DNA from: Fibrobacter sp.
GTDB lineage: Bacteria; Fibrobacterota; Chitinivibrionia; Chitinivibrionales; Chitinispirillaceae
Length of the DNA stretch: 64,000 nt
Reading direction: 5' to 3'
NCBI GenBank assembly: GCA_012513915.1
Contig: JAAZBG010000099.1
Coordinates: 1-64,000 of the forward strand
Both the position numbers and the translations under genes were made by a program. Shown here piece by piece: positions 20,104-30,046 of the stretch (the stretch's first letter is position 1; the number at the start of each line of letters is the position of its first letter). Below the pieces are notes generated by a model. The model worked only from the letters and a program-made list of their open reading frames with translations, did not search any database and had not been told where the DNA came from.

Positions 20104-21569
20104 TTCCCCATTTGTAAATACAGTGTTTCAACAATCTCTTTATCATTGAAGTGATGTTTTACACCATTTATTTCCTGGTAATCTTCATGCCCTTTACCGG
20201 CAATAACGATACAGTCACCCTCTTTTGCATTCTTCAGGGCTACTTCAATAGCAGATTTCCGGTCAGGAATGGCTACATGAGGAAAATCCAGAGGTATTCC
20301 TGCGCAGATCTCATCAATGATTGCGATGGGCCGTTCACTTCTGGGATTATCTGATGTAACAATTGCTTCATCAGCATGTTCAGCCACGACACCACCCATA
20401 ACCGGCCGTTTTGTCCGGTCCCGATCACCCCCGCATCCGAACACACATATCAATCGTCCTTTTGTTAAGGGACGTGCAGTAGTGAGAATATTTTGAAGTG
20501 CATCAGGAGTATGCGCATAATCAACTATTACAGCAAACGGAGCATCGATCATCACGCGATCCATTCTGCCGGCAACAGTTTCCACCGCACTAAAAGCCTG
20601 CTGAATCGTTGCATCGGAAAAGCCAAGTCCATAGGCACCGGCAATCAACGCTGTCATATTATAAACATTAAAAAAACCTCGTAATGATGAATGAAATGCG
20701 AGACGTTTTCCTTTATGGACAATTGTGACCTCACAACCATCCCAACTACAGTTCCAGGAATCGATTCGAACATCCGATGCACTGTCACGACCATAGGTCA
20801 GAATTTTCCTGTCTCCAATTTCTGCGGAAAGACGTTTTCCCCATTTGTCATCAATGTTGATAACTGCAACACCGTCAGGTTTCATATATTCAGTAAAAAG
20901 TCTTTTCTTTGCCTCGTAGTAGTTTTCCATAGTCTTATGGAAATCAAGATGATCCTGTGTCAGATTTGTCCATACTGCCACATCGTAAAAAAGTCCGCTT
21001 ATTCTATCAAGTGCAAGCGAATGCGATGATGTCTCCATGACAATGGAATCAGGCGAATAATTTTCTTCATGTATACATCTGAATATTTCTATCGCTTCCG
21101 GTGTAGTATGCGTAGCAGGTACAATTTTATTTGCTATGTGAAAATCAATTGTCCCAAACATCCAGACCTGCTCTTTTTTACTGGTTTGCTCAAGAAGCTT
21201 CTGAAACTGATGTGTAATTGTTGTTTTTCCATTGGTTCCGGTGATACCGATCATTTTTATTCCGTTAATATCAATATTCCATAATGCTGCTCCAAGATAG
21301 CCGGTGCAGTGACGAACATTCTTTACCTGAACAGAAGGGACATTCAATTCCGGATGTTTCTTTTCTGATATGATTGCAGCGGCACCTTTTGCAAGGGCAT
21401 CAGCAATATATGCATCTCCGTCAAGCTTTGTTCCAGGTATTGAAATGAATACATACCCCAGTTTTACTTTACGTGAATCAAACGTAATACCGGTAATATC
21501 CGGATCGCCGCTTCCGGATCTGCTCAGGACTTCAACATTTGCTTTTTTCAGGAGTTCTTCAAACAACAT
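20100..21569 (-). CDS. murE: UDP-MurNAc-dipeptide ligase MurE
   Basis: IGITGTNGKTTITHQFQKLLE; DNPRSERP motif (diaminopimelate-adding type). Confidence 0.96.
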   Translation of the reverse strand: MLFEELLKKANVEVLSRSGSGDPDITGITFDSRKVKLGYVFISIPGTKLDGDAYIADALAKGAAAIISEKKHPELNVPSVQVKNVRHCTGYLGAALWNIDINGIKMIGITGTNGKTTITHQFQKLLEQTSKKEQVWMFGTIDFHIANKIVPATHTTPEAIEIFRCIHEENYSPDSIVMETSSHSLALDRISGLFYDVAVWTNLTQDHLDFHKTMENYYEAKKRLFTEYMKPDGVAVINIDDKWGKRLSAEIGDRKILTYGRDSASDVRIDSWNCSWDGCEVTIVHKGKRLAFHSSLRGFFNVYNMTALIAGAYGLGFSDATIQQAFSAVETVAGRMDRVMIDAPFAVIVDYAHTPDALQNILTTARPLTKGRLICVFGCGGDRDRTKRPVMGGVVAEHADEAIVTSDNPRSERPIAIIDEICAGIPLDFPHVAIPDRKSAIEVALKNAKEGDCIVIAGKGHEDYQEINGVKHHFNDKEIVETLYLQMGK

Positions 21570-21630
21570 ACTATTCTCTTTTCAAGTAAACCGTCGAAAC
21601 TGACTCTTGACATAATAGGCCATGGTACTA

Positions 21631-23550
21631 TCAATCTGATGCACAGATAAGTGTACAGGCTTCAGCAGCACGCATCATTGTTCCAGCTTCGGGAAACTGT
21701 TTCTTTACTTTCCCAAAACCAATGATATATGGTGTCAAACCATTTATATTTACAAGATTGACAGCATCGCGCAAATCCTTGCCGTTACAATCAGGTACGA
21801 TTCGTTCCTTTCCCGAACTGTTATCGAAGTATGCAGTCAGCATCCTTGTTTTATCCATCTTTGTACCGGCTCTGGGAGCCTGATACATTATAGTCTTGCC
21901 ACTGCCGGCAAACTGATACTGTATTCTGCTTTTTTTAAGAACCTTTTCCGCACTATCTTTTGTTAAACCACTGATATCCGGAACCGTAATTTCATCAGTT
22001 TTTTCATACTGTGATGCAACATCATTCTTTCCAAGAATTTTTTCTGCATAATGTAACTCCGGATGACTGATTATTTGTGTCATGATTTTGTTAAATGCCG
22101 GAGCAGCTGCGACTCCACCCATTTCGCCGCCAGCCGGTTCATCAATGACAACACTGCATAAAAGTTCCGGTTTGTCAGCAGGAATAAATCCAATAAATGA
22201 TGACCATGAGCGCCACCGTGAATATTTGCCCGAATCCGGCTTCTGAGCAGTACCGGTTTTTCCACCGACAACAATACCCTCAATTGCAGCTTTTTTTCCT
22301 GTACCATCAGCAGCTACATCTGCAAGCATTGTTCTCATTCGCTTTGCAACATCTTCATTGAGGACTCTCCGTACCGGTTTGTATTTTGCACTGTCAACTA
22401 TCTTCCCGTTACTGTCAACTATTTTATCGTAGATTACCGGCTCCAGCAGTATTCCCCCGTTTGCTACTGCAGCATAAGAAAGCGAGATCTGCAACAGTGT
22501 TACTGAAAGTTCCTGACCTATTGCAACAGTGACACGTGATCGTCCAGACCATGCACTTACCGGGTGAACAATCCCGACTTCCTCACCTGGGAGATCAACG
22601 CCGCTCCGGATACCAAATCCGAAATTTTTAATATAGTTGAACAGTTTCTCATTTCCGATTTCATTGGCAATCTGTGCAAAACAGACATTGCTTGAATAAC
22701 TTAATGCTTTTGTAAATGTTAAAAATCCATACGGCACATGGTCCCGTATCACCTGATGAAATATCTCATATCGTCCATTGTTTCCATTAATGAGATCATC
22801 TTCCTTCTTAATGCCTTCTTGTAAAGCAGCTGAGGCTGTGATCACTTTAAATGTTGATCCCGGTTCGTATGTATAGCTGATACACCTGTTTTGTCGTTCA
22901 GCTATTGAATACATCGATGTAAAGTTCGGATCAAATGATGGTTCATTGGCCATTGCAAGTATTTTTCCATTTGATGGATTCATTACAATACACCATCCAC
23001 CCTTTGCCTTGAAATTTTCGACGGTTTTCTTAAGTACAGCCTGCGTTATCTTTTGTATATTTGCATCAATCGTCAGATAAACATCATCCCCGGGTACCGG
23101 ATCCCGCTCCGGCAGCCCGATTTTACGATACCGCTGGTTTTTTCCATCCTTCTGAAGTATTATCCATCCGTCTTCTCCACGGAGGTAGTTGTCAAATGCT
23201 AACTCTGCACCTCCAAGTCCGTATCCATCACGCCCGACATATCCAAGCACACTTCCGGCAATATCACCCAATGGGTAAATTCTGTTTGTCGAACGTGCAC
23301 CAGCTTTTGTCCCATCCGGTTTCAACATGATTTTCTTTTCTGTTGTCAATGCGAGCATTTTTCCATTACAATCGTAAATTGTACCGCGCTTTGCAATGAG
23401 TATCTGTCGTAACTGACTCTGGTTGCGGCTTCGTTCTGAATATCTCTTACTGTCAAGAACCTGAATCGTAAACAATCTGAAAATTACTGCAGCTCCTCCA
23501 AGCCCCAAAACCATGCAGACCAGAAGCAAACGAATTTTCAGTTTACTCAT
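21631..23550 (-). CDS. ftsI: Penicillin-binding protein FtsI/PBP3-like with C-terminal PASTA domains
   Basis: TYEPGSTFKVITA (SxxK), SSN, KTGTAQ; C-terminal ITVPDISGLTKDSAEKVL and IVPDCNGKDLRDAVNLV PASTA repeats. Confidence 0.94.
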   Translation of the reverse strand: MSKLKIRLLLVCMVLGLGGAAVIFRLFTIQVLDSKRYSERSRNQSQLRQILIAKRGTIYDCNGKMLALTTEKKIMLKPDGTKAGARSTNRIYPLGDIAGSVLGYVGRDGYGLGGAELAFDNYLRGEDGWIILQKDGKNQRYRKIGLPERDPVPGDDVYLTIDANIQKITQAVLKKTVENFKAKGGWCIVMNPSNGKILAMANEPSFDPNFTSMYSIAERQNRCISYTYEPGSTFKVITASAALQEGIKKEDDLINGNNGRYEIFHQVIRDHVPYGFLTFTKALSYSSNVCFAQIANEIGNEKLFNYIKNFGFGIRSGVDLPGEEVGIVHPVSAWSGRSRVTVAIGQELSVTLLQISLSYAAVANGGILLEPVIYDKIVDSNGKIVDSAKYKPVRRVLNEDVAKRMRTMLADVAADGTGKKAAIEGIVVGGKTGTAQKPDSGKYSRWRSWSSFIGFIPADKPELLCSVVIDEPAGGEMGGVAAAPAFNKIMTQIISHPELHYAEKILGKNDVASQYEKTDEITVPDISGLTKDSAEKVLKKSRIQYQFAGSGKTIMYQAPRAGTKMDKTRMLTAYFDNSSGKERIVPDCNGKDLRDAVNLVNINGLTPYIIGFGKVKKQFPEAGTMMRAAEACTLICASD

Positions 23551-23951
23551 CAGTTGCGTACTCCAAGTGATCTGTTAATGACATTCAGAACAGATGCAAG
23601 AGTAACCGTTTCGACTTTATCACTGCCGGATTTCATCTTTACAATAACAATTTGATTTACATTGGGATATTCGAGTTTGCAATGATGACGTGCGAATGTT
23701 TCAATCCTGCTGTTATCAGAAAGTCTTTCTACATCATGTTGCAAAGCGGCAATTTCTTTATCAAGCACTTTCAGCGTATCAGACAGCGCATTCATCTTCA
23801 TTGACACATTAGTAATATATACCTGTTTTGTCACAATTAATAACGGCCCGGAAATAATCAGACCTAATATTGCAAGCCCGATCAGCATTAAACGGACCTT
23901 AACAATAGGTTCTGTTTTTGATGGTATCTTTTTTTTGTTAATTTTTTTCAT
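23550..23951 (-). CDS. ftsL: Cell division protein FtsL-like
   Basis: Small single-TM coiled-coil protein between rsmH and ftsI. Confidence 0.8.
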   Translation of the reverse strand: MKKINKKKIPSKTEPIVKVRLMLIGLAILGLIISGPLLIVTKQVYITNVSMKMNALSDTLKVLDKEIAALQHDVERLSDNSRIETFARHHCKLEYPNVNQIVIVKMKSGSDKVETVTLASVLNVINRSLGVRN

Positions 23952-24898
23952 ATGTACCTGTTTCTGTTACTCAGTTTTTCTGCAACCCTTACCCGTACAC
24001 TTCGAGACCGGGGATTACGGGCAATCTCTGCATCATCAGCCTGCAGTGACTTTCTGGTTACCCGCTTAAGTGATGCAACTTTTTTACAGGTGCATACCGG
24101 TTGTGATGGCGGACAGATGCACCCCAGTTCGCCAGCTCTGAAAAATTCCTTTACAATACGGTCTTCAAGGGAGTGATACGCCATAACTGCAATGCGTCCG
24201 GATGGTTTAAGGAATGATACCGATTTTTCAAGAAACCGCTGTAACTCCCCCAGTTCATCATTCACCGCTATCCGTATAGCCTGAAATACCTTGGCAAGAA
24301 CTTTGTATTTTAAATTGGGCCCGTACTCTTTTATCAAACAATTCCTGAGATCAAATGTTGTCACAATCGGATGACTGCATTGCTTAATGGTTCTGGCCAT
24401 ACGTTTTGCATTCTGTACTTCACCGTATCTATCAAGAATAGTACACAACTCAGCTTCACTGCTTGATGCAATAAACTCTGCAGCACTGATACCGCTATTG
24501 CGATTCATTCGCATGTCAAGTTCTCCATCACCCATAAAACTGAATCCTCTGTCTTTGTTATCGATCTGCCAGGATGAAACTCCTAGATCAAGCAGCATCC
24601 CGTCAACAGCACTGATAGCATGCCGTTCCAATACTTTGTCAAATTCAGAGAAAGGGCTTTGCTCAATGATCACCCTGGATGATGTCTGCAGTGGATTTCT
24701 TAGATTCCACTGTATTGCGTCACTGTCGCGATCAATCCCGATCATTGTTGCTCCCGGTTCAAGACACTCTGCAACCGCCCGGAAATGGCCACCACCTCCC
24801 AGCGTACAATCCAGATATATTCCCTTCTTATCAGTTACGAGTAAGCTGATAATCTCCTTTTTTAATACCGGCTCATGATAAAATTCCTGATTATTCAT
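23948..24898 (-). CDS. rsmH: 16S rRNA m4C1402 methyltransferase
   Basis: HEPVLKKEIISLL, YLDCTLGGGGHFRAV, MAYHSLEDRIVKEFFR. Confidence 0.97.
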   Translation of the reverse strand: MNNQEFYHEPVLKKEIISLLVTDKKGIYLDCTLGGGGHFRAVAECLEPGATMIGIDRDSDAIQWNLRNPLQTSSRVIIEQSPFSEFDKVLERHAISAVDGMLLDLGVSSWQIDNKDRGFSFMGDGELDMRMNRNSGISAAEFIASSSEAELCTILDRYGEVQNAKRMARTIKQCSHPIVTTFDLRNCLIKEYGPNLKYKVLAKVFQAIRIAVNDELGELQRFLEKSVSFLKPSGRIAVMAYHSLEDRIVKEFFRAGELGCICPPSQPVCTCKKVASLKRVTRKSLQADDAEIARNPRSRSVRVRVAEKLSNRNRYI

Positions 24899-25350
24899 TT
24901 TTTATCAACACTGCTTTTTACTGCTTCATAGAATATCGTATCGAAATTTTCGTCATCGGCTTCGAGAGATGCATCACATTTTGCAGTATCCCAGACTTCA
25001 ATAAAATTACCCTGACCTACAAGGGTAACCTCTTTTGTAATGCCGGCGATTGCCATTTGTGCAGGTGTCAACGTAATTCTTCCCTGCGCGTCAAATACTG
25101 ATTCAGAAATTGTGCTGAACAATAAGCGTTTGAGCCGTAACGTTTCCGGTGTTTCGGGCCTTGAAGTGATATCTGCTTCAATTTTTGCCCACTCATCATT
25201 AGGATACACCCGCAAACATCCACCAGGTGCGCGGCTGATAATAACAGTCTCTGCAGCCTCAGGACTCATCGCCTTCCTGAATTTGGCCGGAATATTTACT
25301 CTACCCTTTGCATCAATCGAGTAGTCAAATCTTCCAAGAAACCGTGTCAT
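24895..25350 (-). CDS. mraZ: Transcriptional regulator/division protein MraZ
   Basis: MTRFLGRFDYSIDAKGRVNIPAKFRKAM. The ORF track extends to an upstream TTG at 25368; ATG at 25350 is the better start. Confidence 0.95.
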   Translation of the reverse strand: MTRFLGRFDYSIDAKGRVNIPAKFRKAMSPEAAETVIISRAPGGCLRVYPNDEWAKIEADITSRPETPETLRLKRLLFSTISESVFDAQGRITLTPAQMAIAGITKEVTLVGQGNFIEVWDTAKCDASLEADDENFDTIFYEAVKSSVDKK

Positions 25351-25390
25351 CGCCACATTCTCCCACAATTACCCACAATTACACACTTTT
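25351..25390 (-). promoter_or_regulatory. MraZ-box-like operator (10-bp-period repeats)
   Basis: Minus strand GTGTGTAATT GTGGGTAATT GTGGGAGAAT GTGGCGATG: GTGGG-type repeats every 10 bp directly before the mraZ ATG. Confidence 0.65.
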
Positions 25391-25771
25391 ACCCCTTAGA
25401 ATACTTCAATTCACCGTTCATTGTCAAGATTTTTCAATTATTTTTTAAGCGAAAACTGTTTTTTTTATTCGGGATTTTTTAATTGTTTTTAGCGATTTCT
25501 ATTAGTAGTACGCAAACACCGCCATACACTATATGTAGCTGAGCATGATCAGCACGGGTAAAACATTTTGTAGTACTGTTGTTACTACAATCAGGAGGCA
25601 TTCCGCCAGAATGCAGATGCATCTCCCTTTACAAATAAATAATCAGTGTAACCGATTAATAAATAATCAGAAAATAGTGGATATCTTGAGAATAATGTTG
25701 ATAAAAGAGATCAATTTCGGTAGATATTCGATTGAATATGGAGAAAAACAGAACGGTCAGGGAATCAATAA

Positions 25772-26353
25772 TCAGAAATTAACATTTGTATGCTGGAAAT
25801 CCTCATTAAGGGTTGTAACACTCATTATGCGGGTATCTTCATAGAGTTTAAGGTTGACCTTATCCTGCGTTATCTCTATGTCATCGCTATCAGAACTGTC
25901 AGCTACCTTTGATAAATCATTTTTCATGTCTTTTGGTACTTTTCCTGGAAGTTCAATATTTTGGCTATTTTTATCTTCTTTCAGTTTTTTAAGTTTAGCC
26001 CGCAATGAATAATTTTCGCTGACAACGATGTCATATTCTTTGTAGAGCTCTCGTAACTTATCTTTTAAATCGTTGATTTCTGAAGAACAGTCGATTTTTT
26101 CCCGCTTGAAATCATCAATAACATTCTGTTGATTATTGATAGAATCTGTTACTGCAGAGATCGCTTTTTCCAGTTCCTGAAGCTTAACCTCGGAAGAAAG
26201 ATGCGGAGTCAGTGAGATTGTTCCGTTGTTAAATTTCAGAACCTCACTTTTTAAATCACTCTGCAGCGTTTTCTTTTGAGCGAAATAGAAAACAATTCCT
26301 ACAAAAATTACAAAGGAAACAATTGGAATAGTCCAAAGCATCTCTATATGCAC
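25772..26353 (-). CDS. Hypothetical membrane-anchored coiled-coil protein
   Basis: N-terminal TM (PIVSFVIFVGIVFYFAQ) then heptad-rich region. Confidence 0.65.
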   Translation of the reverse strand: MHIEMLWTIPIVSFVIFVGIVFYFAQKKTLQSDLKSEVLKFNNGTISLTPHLSSEVKLQELEKAISAVTDSINNQQNVIDDFKREKIDCSSEINDLKDKLRELYKEYDIVVSENYSLRAKLKKLKEDKNSQNIELPGKVPKDMKNDLSKVADSSDSDDIEITQDKVNLKLYEDTRIMSVTTLNEDFQHTNVNF

Positions 26354-26745
26354 ACTACAACCCCATTAAATAAAAACAATTATTGGTACCTTTAACAAAT
26401 TTATAATCAAGCAATTATTAAAATCAACCATTCTGTTGTATATATTTCCGGTAAAACCGGCTTTGCGTTGAAATAAACTGTTTCTAATACATGAAATTAT
26501 CTATTTTACAACAGAAACGCAAATAATTAAATCTTTTTCATCAAGAGGCAGTTTGCAATTGGTAAAATTGTATGATTTGAAGCAAACCTGCTCCAGACAC
26601 AAATGCAATACCCTCAGTACAGAGCTATCGGTTCTACCTTGAACCTTATACCCGCAGAGCATCGCGGCGCACTATAACAGATTAATAATTTAAATGCCTG
26701 CACGCATTGCAAATGACTATGCTGCATGATTAACAAGGAGTAATT

Positions 26746-28095
26746 ATGTCAAACCTTCCTATTATGTCAGTTTCAGGAATTCGTGGAGTTGTTGGAAAAA
26801 CAATTGATGAAGACTTTGTTGCAAAAATCGCGTTTATTCAAACAAAACAGGCTGGTGGTGGAAAAATTGTCATTGGCCGCGATACGCGCCCATCCGGTGA
26901 AAGTTTCATGAAAGCAGCATGCAGAGGAATCAGGGCTGCTGGCGGTATACCGGTTAATATCGGCATAGCTCCAACCCCGACGACGTGTGTTGCAGTGCCG
27001 GCGCTTGGAGCAAACGCAGGAATTATCCTTACTGCAAGCCACAATCCCGGTCAATACAATGGTTATAAAATGGTACATAAAACCGGCCGCCTTTTTAAGG
27101 GCAGCGAGTGTGATTCTGTTTATAATGCATTTTTTAATAACGATTACCATCCAATAGAAATTATTAACAAATCGGCAGCTGAACCGGCAGAGACTATTGA
27201 CGCTGCGGTTATTCACATTGAGAAAATATGTCGCAACATTGATGTTGACCTTATCAGAAATGCCGGCATCTCCATTGCAATCGATTCAATAAATGGTGCA
27301 GCAGCAGCAGTATTTCCAAAGCTGCTTGACAAGCTCTCTGTAACGTGGATAGGTGTACACAATAAACTTGATGGTGATTTTGTGCATAATCCGGAACCAC
27401 GGCCGGAACACCTTGGCGATCTTGCATCCCTGCTAAAAAACAATAATGGCCTTTGGGGCGGGTTTGTTTTTGATCCTGATGCCGACAGACTTGCCACAAT
27501 GGGTGAAAACGGGGAAGAAATTTCTGAAGAGATGACACTGGTCTTTGCACTTGATAATCTGCTGAGTCGGGCAGCAACACCGGTAGCTACCAACATGTCA
27601 ACATCAATGCTCATTGACGATGTGGCAAAAAAATACAAAACAAGTGTGATCCGGACAAAAATCGGCGAGGCAAACGTTGTTGAAGGCATGATGAAAAATA
27701 ATTGTCTGGCTGGTGGTGAAGGTAACGGTGGAGTGATCTATCCGGTAATCAGTTGTGCCCGTGATGGTTTAGCTGGAATTGCTTTAATTCTCGAATTAAT
27801 GGCAAAACAGAAGAAACGGCTATCGAAGCTTGCAAACGAATGGCCCCTTTATGCGATAGTAAAAGAGAAGATTGCCTGTGAAGGTAAAAATCCGGCAGCA
27901 ATAATTGACAGACTTAATACTGTTTTCGCAGATGAAAAACGGGATAACCTTGATGGCATGAAGATTATCCGCGACTATGGATGGGTTCACCTGAGATCAT
28001 CAAATACAGAGCCGATTATCCGCTGTTATGCAGAAGCCCGGACAATGCAACAGGCAAAAGAGCTGGCCGAGATGGTTATGAAAAAAGTTCCCTGA
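26746..28095 (+). CDS. glmM: Phosphoglucosamine mutase / phosphohexomutase
   Basis: SVSGIRGVVG, IGRDTRPSG, TASHNPGQYNGYK catalytic serine loop, FDPDADRLA. Confidence 0.9.
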   Translation: MSNLPIMSVSGIRGVVGKTIDEDFVAKIAFIQTKQAGGGKIVIGRDTRPSGESFMKAACRGIRAAGGIPVNIGIAPTPTTCVAVPALGANAGIILTASHNPGQYNGYKMVHKTGRLFKGSECDSVYNAFFNNDYHPIEIINKSAAEPAETIDAAVIHIEKICRNIDVDLIRNAGISIAIDSINGAAAAVFPKLLDKLSVTWIGVHNKLDGDFVHNPEPRPEHLGDLASLLKNNNGLWGGFVFDPDADRLATMGENGEEISEEMTLVFALDNLLSRAATPVATNMSTSMLIDDVAKKYKTSVIRTKIGEANVVEGMMKNNCLAGGEGNGGVIYPVISCARDGLAGIALILELMAKQKKRLSKLANEWPLYAIVKEKIACEGKNPAAIIDRLNTVFADEKRDNLDGMKIIRDYGWVHLRSSNTEPIIRCYAEARTMQQAKELAEMVMKKVP

Positions 28096-28120
28096 TTCTA
28101 AAACGATAAAAAAGTTTTTC

Positions 28121-28142
28121 GGGGGCGGGCATTTCCGCCCCC
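28121..28142. repeat. Intergenic palindrome 3' of glmM (possible terminator)
   Basis: GGGGGCGG/CCGCCCCC, perfect 8-bp stem. Confidence 0.65.
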
Positions 28143-28629
28143 TCTATATTCGTTCCTGCCTGGACATGTATTTCAGACAATTGACATAATGAGCAATATT
28201 GCAGCACTATACCAGCGCTATAACTGCTGAAAAATCATCGATTTTAAATATACAAATCCATTTCAACGTTATTTTTGGCAACAATTCTGCCGGATGCATC
28301 CAAACTCCCCCTGATAATGAATGTTGACTTCCGTATACAGGTGTTCTAATTCTTTCTTCAAATTTGCATACCACTGTTTTTCTGAATATTAATACGAAGA
28401 TACGAACACTTTAATTTATACATTATATATTGTATTACGTTCCCGTTTTATTTATTTTTTGAAATATTTCATTCCAGAACAGTGCGTAAGTGTTCTCTGC
28501 TTTTTTTAATCAGAACGTTCCGCACAAGCAGTCTGATATATCACCTGTTAAGTAGGATTTATGTAACGGTACAGGGTTTTGTTTTGATACTTTTTATCTG
28601 CAAACAAACACCAGTATAAGGAGAAAAAA

Positions 28630-29922
28630 ATGAAAATCGCCCCAAAAATCACTGCTGTTTTTTTACTTCTTGCAGCCATGCTTTCAGCTCAGAGTCTCAC
28701 TGGATCGTTTACTATCACACTGAAAGGCCCCGCAACCGGTGATCAGATCAACATTGTAAAGGCTGGTGCACGCACAATGCTGAAAAATGAAATAATCAGT
28801 TGGCTGAAAACCTCACACGAATTCAAATTTGATACAACAAACGTTCTGACAAATCTTGCGATAGAAATTCTCACCGACTCATGTATCAACCATGGCAAAG
28901 AGGAGTCATCATTTAAAGGTCGCGAATTGTCAATTTTTTATACGGTAACTGAAGCTGCTGCCGATGATGCCTTGAATTCATTCGACAGAGCATCTGAAGA
29001 GTTTGTTCGCAGGAATATCATCACCATGCAGAACGCTGAGAAAGACAGTAACAATGCAGCGTATTTCAAATCAGCACTGATAGCATATTGCTACTCTTAT
29101 GGTCATTTTGGAGAACCGATCATCCTTGATGAAGCCACAGGCGTGACAGTTGTCGAAGAAACCCAGAAAATCGTTCATAATCTTTTCAACCGGTTAAAAA
29201 TCCAGTCATCTGACATGATATTGCAGGGAAGAATCGGAAGGGCTGTTGATCAGCCGCCAATCGTGACAGCAGTACTTGACAGTACACCGATCAATGATTT
29301 GTGGTTCTGCGGGTATTTACAATCTGGCAAATATATCTATGCCGGCGTTACTGATGATCAGGGACAGTTGACTCTTAAGGATATGATGATCCCTCTTGTA
29401 TCCAATGGTACTCTTTACTCGCTTACACCTGATATCGGAAAAACCATAGGTGCACCGGTTTCCATAACACTTACCGATTTAAAAATCCAGGTCAAGGATG
29501 GTCATACTCAAACATTTATGTTTAAGGTAATTCAGCCGACTTATTCACTCGACTATAAGATTTCATCCGGTTCAGACCTGTCACTTCCTCCGGAATTTCT
29601 TAGCGATGCTGTTCTGAAAAAATATCTCAAAGATTCCTGTTTTGTTGTTGATACAAAGCCAAATGTTCCACCTGACTTCATGATTACCGCAGATCTTACT
29701 GTCGCCAATGCAGCAGTTGATATTACCGATGAAATGGGACTAAAAGTCACCGGCACTATTACCATTAAGGGATTATCCCTTGAAACTCCGAGAACTGAAA
29801 TAAAAAATGTCGAATATATCAAGCGTTACGCAAAAAGAACAGAAATCCCCTATGGCCTGGCGCTATGGGATATGAATATGCTTATGAAGCAAAACATGAA
29901 GTCAATCCTTAGTAAAATGTGA
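28630..29922 (+). CDS. Secreted protein of unknown function
   Basis: Signal peptide, AAGGAG before ATG, 430-aa open frame; no family recognised. Confidence 0.7.
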   Translation: MKIAPKITAVFLLLAAMLSAQSLTGSFTITLKGPATGDQINIVKAGARTMLKNEIISWLKTSHEFKFDTTNVLTNLAIEILTDSCINHGKEESSFKGRELSIFYTVTEAAADDALNSFDRASEEFVRRNIITMQNAEKDSNNAAYFKSALIAYCYSYGHFGEPIILDEATGVTVVEETQKIVHNLFNRLKIQSSDMILQGRIGRAVDQPPIVTAVLDSTPINDLWFCGYLQSGKYIYAGVTDDQGQLTLKDMMIPLVSNGTLYSLTPDIGKTIGAPVSITLTDLKIQVKDGHTQTFMFKVIQPTYSLDYKISSGSDLSLPPEFLSDAVLKKYLKDSCFVVDTKPNVPPDFMITADLTVANAAVDITDEMGLKVTGTITIKGLSLETPRTEIKNVEYIKRYAKRTEIPYGLALWDMNMLMKQNMKSILSKM

Positions 29923-30046
29923 TAACGAATCAGGCAATACTGTTGTTTATCCACTGCGAACTGCCTCTTTAACTGGTCTGCTGAATTCATACCTGAAAAC
30001 AGCATTCATTCTCTATTCTGAGTATATCTACCTCAAACATAAACAG

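Noticed and set aside
25545-25844. 99-aa plus-strand ORF between mraZ and the coiled-coil gene
   Set aside because: Overlaps the opposing gene, no start-site signal or domain; the small hairpins there (TTGTAGTA/TACTACAA) are too weak to interpret.
29923-30046. Riboswitch upstream of metH
   Set aside because: The spacer is only ~120 nt and no cobalamin or SAM riboswitch core was recognisable.
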